A DNA stretch of 64,000 bases from the IMG/VR virus record IMGVR_UViG_3300025809_000014, positions 1 through 64,000 of that record; one strand, given 5' to 3'. Below, piece by piece: positions 40,427-46,492 of this stretch. The position numbers and the translations under genes were made by a program. Every line of letters starts with the position of its first letter. Within the stretch, counting starts at the first letter, position 1. This stretch comes from a virus. The notes below the pieces were generated by a model. It did no database searches. It saw only the letters and a list, made by a program, of their open reading frames with translations, and was not told the DNA's origin.

Positions 40427-40664
40427 GCTCGTAGTATTTATTTAAGATTAATCTTTCTATCTCTCCTATTGTATCATAATGTAGAATGCCAATGATATCT
40501 TGGCCTCCACATGATATAATATGTGATTCAAACTCTGCAGGTGCTCCTGGATAACCAGCCATATCTGCGTCATACATCACTTGCTTCTCCTCTGGTGCAT
40601 AAAAACCAGTGACATTGAGTACAACATTGTCATACTCAATCTCATGTGTGGTTCCATTAGCCAT
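40416..40664 (-). CDS. Small conserved-type phage protein
   Basis: The 82-residue protein contains VTGFYAPEEKQVMYDADMAGYPGAPAEFE followed by HIISCGGQDIIGI. This pattern (G-x-Y-x-P, D-x-x-G-x-P) occurs in many small uncharacterised phage proteins. It overlaps the next gene by 11 bases. Function unknown. Confidence 0.55.
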   Translation of the reverse strand: MANGTTHEIEYDNVVLNVTGFYAPEEKQVMYDADMAGYPGAPAEFESHIISCGGQDIIGILHYDTIGEIERLILNKYYEHDY

Positions 40665-40665
40665 A

Positions 40666-40812
40666 TCAATAGCCTATTTGTTCTAGCGCTTCATCTTCTG
40701 CTTCTACTGTATACATAGTATTAGCAATGTTGCACATAAATAGCACTCCAAACATGAATGCTGCTTTTCTAAATCTGTAAAACTCCGTGGGTGTTAATTT
40801 AATTTTTCTCAT
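40666..40812 (-). CDS. Tiny membrane protein
   Basis: The 48-residue frame has one hydrophobic segment (AAFMFGVLFMCNIANTMY) between a basic and an acidic end. It lies just upstream of the 82-residue gene and downstream of the structured non-coding region. Function unknown. Confidence 0.5.
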   Translation of the reverse strand: MRKIKLTPTEFYRFRKAAFMFGVLFMCNIANTMYTVEAEDEALEQIGY

Positions 40813-40847
40813 TTTGTATTTATTAATGGTTCAACTTATTTATTAAT

Positions 40848-41121
40848 TAATAACAATCATTCAGGTTTTAACGCATAACCTTATTCCCCTGATATACTTT
40901 GCTCACTCAACCTCATACTTCGTGAGGTATCTACCCTTGTTCTACAAGTGAGTTTATCATTGTTATTATAATATACTTAGAGTGCTTATCCATTGTTGGC
41001 TGACACTATTTCAGAATAGTCAGTGGTATTGCTTGACTCATTTCTCTAAGTATAAGAACTATCATCTGCTCTCCTGCAGCGTTGAGGTTATCTAGAAACC
41101 AAGATTGTTAGTCTAGTTCTT
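40848..41121. ncRNA. Three abutting multibranched RNA-like structures
   Basis: Three closed elements follow end to end. A (40848-40968) has a perfect 10-bp closing stem (40848-40857/40959-40968) around TCAGG/CCTGA (40861-40865/40888-40892), CTCACT/AGTGAG (40902-40907/40947-40952) and the ACCTCA/TGAGGT hairpin. B (40972-41054) has a perfect 11-bp stem (40972-40982/41044-41054) around ACTATT/AATAGT. C (41054-41121) has an 8-bp stem around CTGC/GCAG and GGTT/AACC. C resembles a tRNA shape but lacks the T-loop signature and CCA. There is no ORF. If transcribed with the neighbours it would be minus strand. Confidence 0.5.
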
Positions 41122-41247
41122 TTTCTCTTTCTCTTTCTTTGCTTCTTCATAACACTGTTGACAAGTATGAACCTCGTCACAAGTGCATGTTAGCTCAGGA
41201 GATATCTTATAGAGCTCCCAAGCAAACTGTGCATCTTCAAAGAACAT
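41113..41247 (-). CDS. Small cysteine-pair protein
   Basis: The 44-residue frame contains CTCDEVHTCQQC, four cysteines that could bind one zinc, followed by a Lys/Glu-rich tail. Its ATG overlaps the upstream TAA (TAATG). Its 3' end lies inside the closing stem of structured element C. Function unknown. Confidence 0.5.
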   Translation of the reverse strand: MFFEDAQFAWELYKISPELTCTCDEVHTCQQCYEEAKKEKEKKN

Positions 41248-41519
41248 TAGCACCAGTCTTTATAAGTGCAAAGAGTTCTCATTGATATATTTGGATACAT
41301 TAGTTTGATTTCATCTAATGTTCTATCATCAACGTTAACTAATTCAATTTCATAACTATCATTAGTACTAATATCATTAAAGGTTATAGAACCTAACTTA
41401 TTAGTCAAGAAGTTCATAATTCCCTGATGAATAAGATCAGCTATATGAAAAGCTTTGAAGTGATCTCCTTCTGCTCTATCCATGTATGTATGTGGATATA
41501 CTTTAATTGTATTTATCAT
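41247..41519 (-). CDS. Hypothetical protein
   Basis: I start the 90-residue protein at the ATG at 41519 (MINTIKVYPH) after an A/T-rich lead; an earlier Met is five codons upstream. It has a helical N-terminus and an alpha/beta C-terminus (SYEIELVNVDDRTLDEIKLM). No domain was recognised. It lies just downstream of the repeat-rich gap. Confidence 0.5.
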   Translation of the reverse strand: MINTIKVYPHTYMDRAEGDHFKAFHIADLIHQGIMNFLTNKLGSITFNDISTNDSYEIELVNVDDRTLDEIKLMYPNISMRTLCTYKDWC

Positions 41520-41661
41520 AATGTTGTAGTACAATGCTCTTCAGCTTTAGAGCTCCCTAACTTAATATAAGCATAGAGAGAAAGTTATTAGGTGTTAGTA
41601 TAAGTGTAGCATGTTAATGCTATATTTATTTATTATACTATGAGGATTATAAGAGGTGGTA

Positions 41662-41681
41662 AAAAGTGGATAAAAGTGGAT
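41662..41681. repeat. Tandem direct repeat AAAAGTGGAT x2
   Basis: Two identical 10-bp units follow without spacing. Helical phasing is right for a dimeric DNA-binding protein. Too short to prove an operator or origin. Confidence 0.4.
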
Positions 41682-41742
41682 ACTGTGTACACGTCCGTTC
41701 TGTTACATACACAAAACACACGTAAGTTTACGTTTTTTAAGG

Positions 41743-41765
41743 CCCACCCTTGCTTATTCCCACCC
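41743..41765 (-). other. Potential G-quadruplex motif (GGGTGGG x2)
   Basis: The plus strand reads CCCACCC, nine bases, CCCACCC, so the minus strand has four G3 tracts with loops of 1, 9 and 1. This fits a relaxed G-quadruplex pattern and stands out in such A/T-rich DNA. Confidence 0.45.
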
Positions 41766-41771
41766 TATATA

Positions 41772-41805
41772 TAAAAGAGAGAGCTGTTACACTCTCTCCT
41801 TTTAA
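41772..41805 (-). terminator. Intrinsic terminator after the 136-residue gene
   Basis: GAGAGAG (41777-41783) pairs with CTCTCTC (41792-41798), extended by A- and T-rich ends. On the minus strand the hairpin is followed by TTTTATATA. It lies just downstream of the stop at 41816. Confidence 0.7.
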
Positions 41806-41815
41806 GGATTGTTGC

Positions 41816-42226
41816 TTAGAAAGCAACCAAATCAGATGGTTCAAATGTTTCAGGCACGTACTCAGCAACTTCAGTGATTGCACCTGCATTGATTAAGCCT
41901 TGACCATCAGGCATTGCTATCATTGCTAATACTAATCCTGCATTAGCGTACTCTTCTCCAACAACATGCTCAATGATTGGAAAGCCTGCAAGTTGTGACA
42001 TTGTAATGGTCTTGTTTCTTACACCACTACCAACTGCAGGTGAGCAGTTAATACCAAAGCTTGTACCATCAGGTCTTTCTAATACAACGTGCAAACGCTT
42101 AGTCGGATGGTTAAAGTTGTTCTTCGTAAAGTTAATTGTTGCACCAGGCCCTGCAATCTTTGCTACTGTTCCTAATACTTTTCTTTCTACAGCAGTTCTC
42201 TGCTCAAATTTAATTAAGTTTTCCAT
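41816..42226 (-). CDS. Conserved-type early protein at the strand switch
   Basis: The 136-residue protein starts MENLIKFEQRTAVERKVLG and is alpha/beta with KRLHVVLERPDGTSFGINC and GLVLAMIAMPDGQG. It is the first minus-strand gene, with a terminator after it, so it is likely strongly or independently expressed. GGGTGGG elements flank it on both sides. No family was recognised; an early regulator or DNA-binding protein is possible. Confidence 0.6.
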   Translation of the reverse strand: MENLIKFEQRTAVERKVLGTVAKIAGPGATINFTKNNFNHPTKRLHVVLERPDGTSFGINCSPAVGSGVRNKTITMSQLAGFPIIEHVVGEEYANAGLVLAMIAMPDGQGLINAGAITEVAEYVPETFEPSDLVAF

Positions 42227-42293
42227 TTTGTTTCTGTTTTTAATGGATTAATATTTGTCATAGGGGGCTACCCCAATGCTCCAATTTTTACGT

Positions 42294-42345
42294 GGGGTCT
42301 CTGAGGGGGAGGGGTCTCCTATGTTACACACACGATGGGGTGGGG
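42294..42345 (+). other. G-tract cluster, potential G-quadruplex
   Basis: Five plus-strand G runs of four or more lie in 52 bases, ending GGGGTGGGG (42337-42345). Runs one and three begin GGGGTCTC direct repeats. This is extreme base bias in an A/T-rich genome. Confidence 0.55.
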
Positions 42346-42404
42346 CGTTTTTAAAAAAAAGTTTTCAGAAAATTTGGTTGGCATCACAAAAATGTTATAC
42401 CTTT

Positions 42405-42418
42405 GGAGGGTGGGTGGG
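42405..42418 (+). other. GGGTGGGTGGG element
   Basis: Three G3 tracts separated by single T follow GGA. The GGGTGGG unit also occurs in GGGGTGGGG (42337-42345) and twice on the opposite strand at 41743-41765. Confidence 0.5.
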
Positions 42419-42523
42419 TTTAGTTAATACCACTTATAAAGTTCCAAGAAAGGAAAAAAAGAAATGTTAGACATAATATAGCATTGAAAAACAAAGAGAT
42501 GTAGAACATTAAAATATTTATTG

Positions 42524-42531
42524 TATATTTG
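42524..42531 (+). promoter_or_regulatory. Candidate -7 box (TATATTTG) for late genes
   Basis: It lies 34 bases before the ATG at 42566 and points into the packaging/structural block. No TTTG lies at the usual -33 distance, so the promoter may need an activator. Confidence 0.5.
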
Positions 42532-42565
42532 TGATGTACATATGTATAATAAGAATAACTAAATC

Positions 42566-43024
42566 ATGGAAGAAAGAAAGATAGTCATACAAAAGCTACA
42601 GAAAAGCTTAAGTGATGAATATGCTATAGCTCAAAAGTATTATTCTATACTATCAGCTATAAACAATCTTGGTCTTACTAAACGTGAGATTGAGTTAGTA
42701 GCATTTACAGCTGTCAAGGGTACAATATCTTATGCTAATGCAAGAACACAATTTTGTGATAAGTACAAAACAACAACAGCAACAATCAATAACATTGTAT
42801 CTAAGCTCAAGAAGATAGGTATATTTGTAAAGGAGTCAGGTAAGGTGAAGGTTAATCCCATCATCGTTTTAGACTTCAAAAAAAATTTAAACTTAGTAGT
42901 AAAGATAGTGCACTATGAAGAAACCGAAAGACATGACACTCAGAGAGTGGATAGTAAGGAAGATGTCAACAAAGGTGGTGATATCAGAAAGAGTGATAAA
43001 CCAAGTGATAACACACCAATTTGA
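42566..43024 (+). CDS. HTH-type phage protein
   Basis: The 152-residue protein has a helical middle (NLGLTKREIELVAFTAVKGT then FCDKYKTTTATINNIVSKLKKIGIF) with the spacing of a winged helix-turn-helix and a disordered C-terminal tail. It is the first gene of the packaging block. A small terminase or transcription factor role is possible, as both bind DNA at this position in phage genomes; the sequence does not decide. The HU-like gene starts within its 3' end. Confidence 0.55.
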   Translation: MEERKIVIQKLQKSLSDEYAIAQKYYSILSAINNLGLTKREIELVAFTAVKGTISYANARTQFCDKYKTTTATINNIVSKLKKIGIFVKESGKVKVNPIIVLDFKKNLNLVVKIVHYEETERHDTQRVDSKEDVNKGGDIRKSDKPSDNTPI

Positions 43025-43280
43025 TGGTCTTCATGATGCTTTAAAAACAAACAATAGTGTAGAACTTTCTGGGTTTGGTAAGTTTTTATTCAATAAGAAG
43101 AAAGCAAAGAAACATGTAAGTAAACTTGAAAAGATTAAACTTGGATACGAAAAGGTGATAGCAGATGAGAGCACCCCAGAAAAAAAATTAAATTTTATAA
43201 AGAGTAAACTAAGTAGACTAAACCTAACATTGATGTCATTAAAACCAAAACTAGATGATCAAGATAAAGGAAATATATGA
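42915..43280 (+). CDS. HU/IHF-like DNA-binding protein
   Basis: The 121-residue protein contains VISERVINQVITHQFDGLHDAL and SVELSGFGKFLFNKKKAKK, matching the HU/IHF helix then the strand and GFGKF turn. The C-terminal ~50 residues are helical and extra. HU-like proteins bend DNA, which could help terminase, replication or transcription. The frame overlaps the upstream gene by 110 bases; a later Met at 42966 would still overlap it by 59. The next gene starts within its end. Confidence 0.7.
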   Translation: MKKPKDMTLREWIVRKMSTKVVISERVINQVITHQFDGLHDALKTNNSVELSGFGKFLFNKKKAKKHVSKLEKIKLGYEKVIADESTPEKKLNFIKSKLSRLNLTLMSLKPKLDDQDKGNI

Positions 43281-43554
43281 AGGTTGGAGAAATAACCTTT
43301 TACCTCCAGAGAAACTAAAGGAGCAGATAGCTGTGGTGAGTGCAGATCGCCTAGCAATATGTAATGAATGCGAAAATCATTCTAAGAATCACTCCAATAT
43401 ACGACCAGATGCACACTGTATGGCTTGTGGTTGTACACTCTCTGCAAAGAGTAAATGTTTATCATGCTCTTGCCCTATCGAAAAATGGAAAGCTGTATTA
43501 ACAGAGAATGAAGAACACGAATATAACAAACATGAAGCATCTAAAGTTAAATAA
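43255..43554 (+). CDS. Zinc-finger-like small protein
   Basis: The 99-residue protein has an N-terminal helical half and a Cys-rich core CNECENHSKN, HCMACGCTLSAKSKC and SCSCP, a probable double zinc cluster, followed by EKWKAV. I recall this pattern from phage proteins encoded upstream of terminase. It overlaps the HU-like gene by 26 bases. A DNA-binding role is possible. Confidence 0.6.
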   Translation: MIKIKEIYEGWRNNLLPPEKLKEQIAVVSADRLAICNECENHSKNHSNIRPDAHCMACGCTLSAKSKCLSCSCPIEKWKAVLTENEEHEYNKHEASKVK

Positions 43555-43804
43555 AATACCAGTGACATCACTTATTCATGTACTAACTAAGTTATATGAA
43601 GAAGGAGCAGACTTTATTGATATAGAAGGAGAACCAAGAGAGGATTCAGAAAATGATGTAATAAAAGTTACAGTTAGACCTGAATATTATGATGGTGAAT
43701 CAAAAACAGAAGAAACAGATCCAGAATATTTATTTACAGAAGTTAAACCACCTGAGGAAGATATAAACCCTATATCTGATGAAGACATAAATGATCTGAT
43801 ATAA
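43532..43804 (+). CDS. Acidic hypothetical protein
   Basis: I start the 90-residue protein at 43532 (MKHLKLNKIPVTSL); an earlier Met is at 43508. The first part is alpha/beta (SLIHVLTKLYEEGADFIDIEG), the second half is strongly acidic and Pro-rich. It lies between the zinc protein and the next small gene in the pre-terminase block. No family was recognised. Confidence 0.55.
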   Translation: MKHLKLNKIPVTSLIHVLTKLYEEGADFIDIEGEPREDSENDVIKVTVRPEYYDGESKTEETDPEYLFTEVKPPEEDINPISDEDINDLI

Positions 43805-43806
43805 AC

Positions 43807-44088
43807 ATGAGTGCAACATATTACCACAAAATAACTAAATTACTAGCAGAACTTAAAAGAGATCATCCCTCTCTAAGTCTAGGAAAACACTTAGCTACAT
43901 CATTCGATGGTCTAGAAACTAAGTATTTATGGGGATTAACAGATAAGAACCTATATCACACATTACAAAAATATCAAATTAGTATAGATATGGATGTACC
44001 TCATGATGAGTCTGAGATAGATAAGATACTACGAGATGGTATGAGAATCAGTAACATTCATGAATTAAATGACGATGATGGATACTAA
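43807..44088 (+). CDS. Hypothetical protein
   Basis: The 93-residue protein is helical with SATYYHKITKLLAELKRDHP and HDESEIDKILRDGMRIS. No domain was recognised. It is part of the tight pre-terminase operon. Confidence 0.55.
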   Translation: MSATYYHKITKLLAELKRDHPSLSLGKHLATSFDGLETKYLWGLTDKNLYHTLQKYQISIDMDVPHDESEIDKILRDGMRISNIHELNDDDGY

Positions 44089-44141
44089 TAGTAATCTCAT
44101 CTTCATATATTGGGAAGATGGGTGGAATGAACAAAATACAA

Positions 44142-44474
44142 ATGGCAAAGAAAACTACATACATAAACGCTGAGCTTGATTGGGCAGAACAACAACTACT
44201 TTCTTGGAAAGAGTATGTTGATGCTAATCCATTACATAAGCTTGAAGATAGGGTGAAATACAAAGAAACATCAAATGGAGGACAAATTCCAATGGTTGTT
44301 GCAAGTATTGAGTCCCAAGGTAAATTTGTTCAAGATACAATGAAAAACTACCTATCTCTATTAGAACAAGTTGATAAACTACGTGAGAAAGAAGAAAAGA
44401 AGAAAATAGAAACAAGAGGTGGTCAAGAATTAGGATCTATGGCTGAAGAGTTTATCAAGAGTAGAAAAGAATGA
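44142..44474 (+). CDS. Coiled-coil protein before terminase, possible small terminase
   Basis: The protein is 110 residues from the ATG at 44142 (MAKKTTYIN), preferred for its A-rich lead over an upstream Met. It is helical, with AELDWAEQQLLSWKEYVD and a C-terminal helix EEKKKIETRGGQELGSMAEEFIKSRKE. It ends in an ATGA overlap with the large terminase. Position and small helical size suggest the small terminase subunit; sequence motifs do not prove it. Confidence 0.55.
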   Translation: MAKKTTYINAELDWAEQQLLSWKEYVDANPLHKLEDRVKYKETSNGGQIPMVVASIESQGKFVQDTMKNYLSLLEQVDKLREKEEKKKIETRGGQELGSMAEEFIKSRKE

Positions 44475-46492
44475 AACTAAAAAGCATAGACTATAAGGAT
44501 TGGATGATTAATCAGAAAAGAATTCCTGATAAAGATTCTGAAGAATACAAACCTTTCTATGACTTTCATAAAGAGTTATGTATGAACGGATGTATGATGG
44601 ATGGTACATATATAAACCCATTCCTATACTGGCACTTAAATGCTTGGCATACAGAAGTTGATATTATAGATGAATATGGTAGAATCAATCAGAAGTATGC
44701 TAACCCACTACTTAGAGATAATGAATGGTTAGTAACTAATGAAATAGATAGAGCCCATAAAGAAAAGAAAGGATTAGTAATACTAGGAATTAGACGTTTT
44801 GCTAAATCTGTAATAGAAGCAAGTTATATTGCTCAAGGTGCAACCTTTGATGAAAACTCTCAGAATATTATTGCAGGACTAAACGCACCTGATATTAAAC
44901 TTATTACTGATAAGATTGATAAAGGTTTAAACTTTTTACCTAAAGCTTGGAGGTGGCAGAGAGTAGAAGATAACTGGAAAAATCAAGTTACCTTAGGAAT
45001 TAAAACTAGAGGTGGTGAAAGAATTCCATTTTCACAAATACTTGTTCGTAACTTAGATGATGGTAACAATGAAGAGGCTATTGCAGGTACAAAACCTAGA
45101 AGACTAATCATTGATGAAATAGGTAAAGGATCTTTTCTTCGTGGACTACAAGCTGCAATACCTGGATTTACAACACCATTTGGATGGGGATGTAGTCCTA
45201 TACTTACAGGAACAGGTGGAGATATGAAAAAGTTCATGGATGCAAAATCTTTAATGTTTGATGTAGATAACTTTAACTTTCTTACATACAATAATGCAAA
45301 AGATAATAAACGTATACACGGATTATTCATCTCACATAAATATAGAATGGAAGCTAAAGAGGATTCAACTCTTGGAGCTTTTTTAGATAAGCCTAAATCA
45401 TCTGAACTGCACAATGTAGAGATGATGGTATCTAATGAAGAACTAGCTAATAAAGTTACTAATGAAAACTTAGAAAGATTAAAAAAGGCTGGAGATAGAC
45501 TAGCTTATCTAAAAGAAAAGATGTACTATCCACAAGAGGTAGATGATATATTCTTAAATGAAGACACAAACATCTTTGATATAGAAGCAGCTAAACGTCA
45601 GAAGCATAGATTAATAGAAGGTGAAAGAACAGGAACTCCTGTTATATTATATGATGATGGTGAAGGTGTAAAGCATGATTTTACAGATAAGCGCCCTATT
45701 CTTAACTTTCCATTGAAGCATACAGATTTAAAAGATGCTCCTGTAATTATTTATGAATTTCCTGTAGATGATCCACCTTATGGCCTATATGTTGCAGGTA
45801 TTGACCCTTATAGACAGGGTAAATCAGCATATAGTTCATCATTAGGATCAGTATACATATATAAACGTATGCATGCTATATCTGGTGAGAAATACCAAGA
45901 TATGTTTGTAGCTAGTTATTGTGCACGTCCAGATAAGAAAGAAACCTGGGAAAATCAAGCACGATACTTAATAAAATATTACAATGCAAGAGCATTGTGT
46001 GAAAATGATGAAATATCATTTATAGATCACATGATAAGTAAAGGAGATGCTCAATATTTGGAAAGACAACCTACATGGTTAAAAGAAATAGTACCAAACA
46101 CTACCGTAAGACGTGATTATGGTATACATAGATCATCTGAAAAGATTAGAGACTTCTTACATGGTTGTCTCAAGAAGTACACAGAAGAAATTGTACACTC
46201 TGAGACTAACGAAGATGGTGAGGTTGTTTCTCAAATTAAAGGTATGGCTAAAGTGTTAGATCCTGTACTACTAGAAGAAATGATACAGTATAATGAATCA
46301 GGTAACTTTGACCGAATCATTGCAGCTGAGTTAGCAATTGCGCTAGCTATGAAACTAGATCCCATTCTTGGAAAAGCAGGGGAACAACAGGATGTAAGAT
46401 TAACATCTATGGTCAACCGAAACAAAAAAAATAAACTATTTACACAATCCAGAGGGTTGTTTAATAGAAAGAAAAATAAACTTTTTTCATAA
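44471..46492 (+). CDS. terL: Terminase large subunit
   Basis: The 673-residue packaging motor has an N-terminal ATPase with a degenerate Walker A GIRRFAKS (about 106-113), Walker B RRLIIDEIGK (about 210-219) and a later C-motif-like strand. Its C-terminal RNase H-like nuclease shows AGIDPYRQG (about 442) and DxE-type residues downstream. It drives DNA into the prohead and cuts the concatemer. The stop shares one base with the portal ATG. It is clearly terminase in size and layout. Confidence 0.9.
   Translation: MKLKSIDYKDWMINQKRIPDKDSEEYKPFYDFHKELCMNGCMMDGTYINPFLYWHLNAWHTEVDIIDEYGRINQKYANPLLRDNEWLVTNEIDRAHKEKKGLVILGIRRFAKSVIEASYIAQGATFDENSQNIIAGLNAPDIKLITDKIDKGLNFLPKAWRWQRVEDNWKNQVTLGIKTRGGERIPFSQILVRNLDDGNNEEAIAGTKPRRLIIDEIGKGSFLRGLQAAIPGFTTPFGWGCSPILTGTGGDMKKFMDAKSLMFDVDNFNFLTYNNAKDNKRIHGLFISHKYRMEAKEDSTLGAFLDKPKSSELHNVEMMVSNEELANKVTNENLERLKKAGDRLAYLKEKMYYPQEVDDIFLNEDTNIFDIEAAKRQKHRLIEGERTGTPVILYDDGEGVKHDFTDKRPILNFPLKHTDLKDAPVIIYEFPVDDPPYGLYVAGIDPYRQGKSAYSSSLGSVYIYKRMHAISGEKYQDMFVASYCARPDKKETWENQARYLIKYYNARALCENDEISFIDHMISKGDAQYLERQPTWLKEIVPNTTVRRDYGIHRSSEKIRDFLHGCLKKYTEEIVHSETNEDGEVVSQIKGMAKVLDPVLLEEMIQYNESGNFDRIIAAELAIALAMKLDPILGKAGEQQDVRLTSMVNRNKKNKLFTQSRGLFNRKKNKLFS

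Larger units (their letters stand above)
41535..41815. other. Non-coding gap with tandem repeat and GGGTGGG elements
   Basis: No ORF could be supported here. It holds a 10-bp direct repeat AAAAGTGGAT at 41662-41671 and 41672-41681. On the minus strand it has GGGTGGG, nine bases, GGGTGGG (41743-41749 and 41759-41765), and it ends in a terminator. An imperfect ACGTA/TACGT hairpin is also present. Confidence 0.5.
42227..42565. promoter_or_regulatory. G-rich divergent intergenic region
   Basis: This 339-base gap separates the minus early block from the plus late block. It holds GGGGTCTC twice (42294-42301 and 42311-42318), G-tracts of 4-5 at 42294-42345, GGGTGGGTGGG at 42408-42418, and a TATATTTG at 42524-42531. 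No gene is supported. It is a candidate origin, packaging site or divergent control region. Confidence 0.6.

Noticed and set aside
41054-41121. tRNA gene
   Set aside because: The element has an acceptor-like stem and two hairpins, but no T-loop sequence, D-arm, U33 or CCA; it is treated as an unclassified structure.
42276-42470. 64-residue plus-strand frame in the strand-switch region
   Set aside because: It runs through the G-rich tracts, lacks an A/T-rich start context and shows no recognisable fold; the G-runs explain the open frame.
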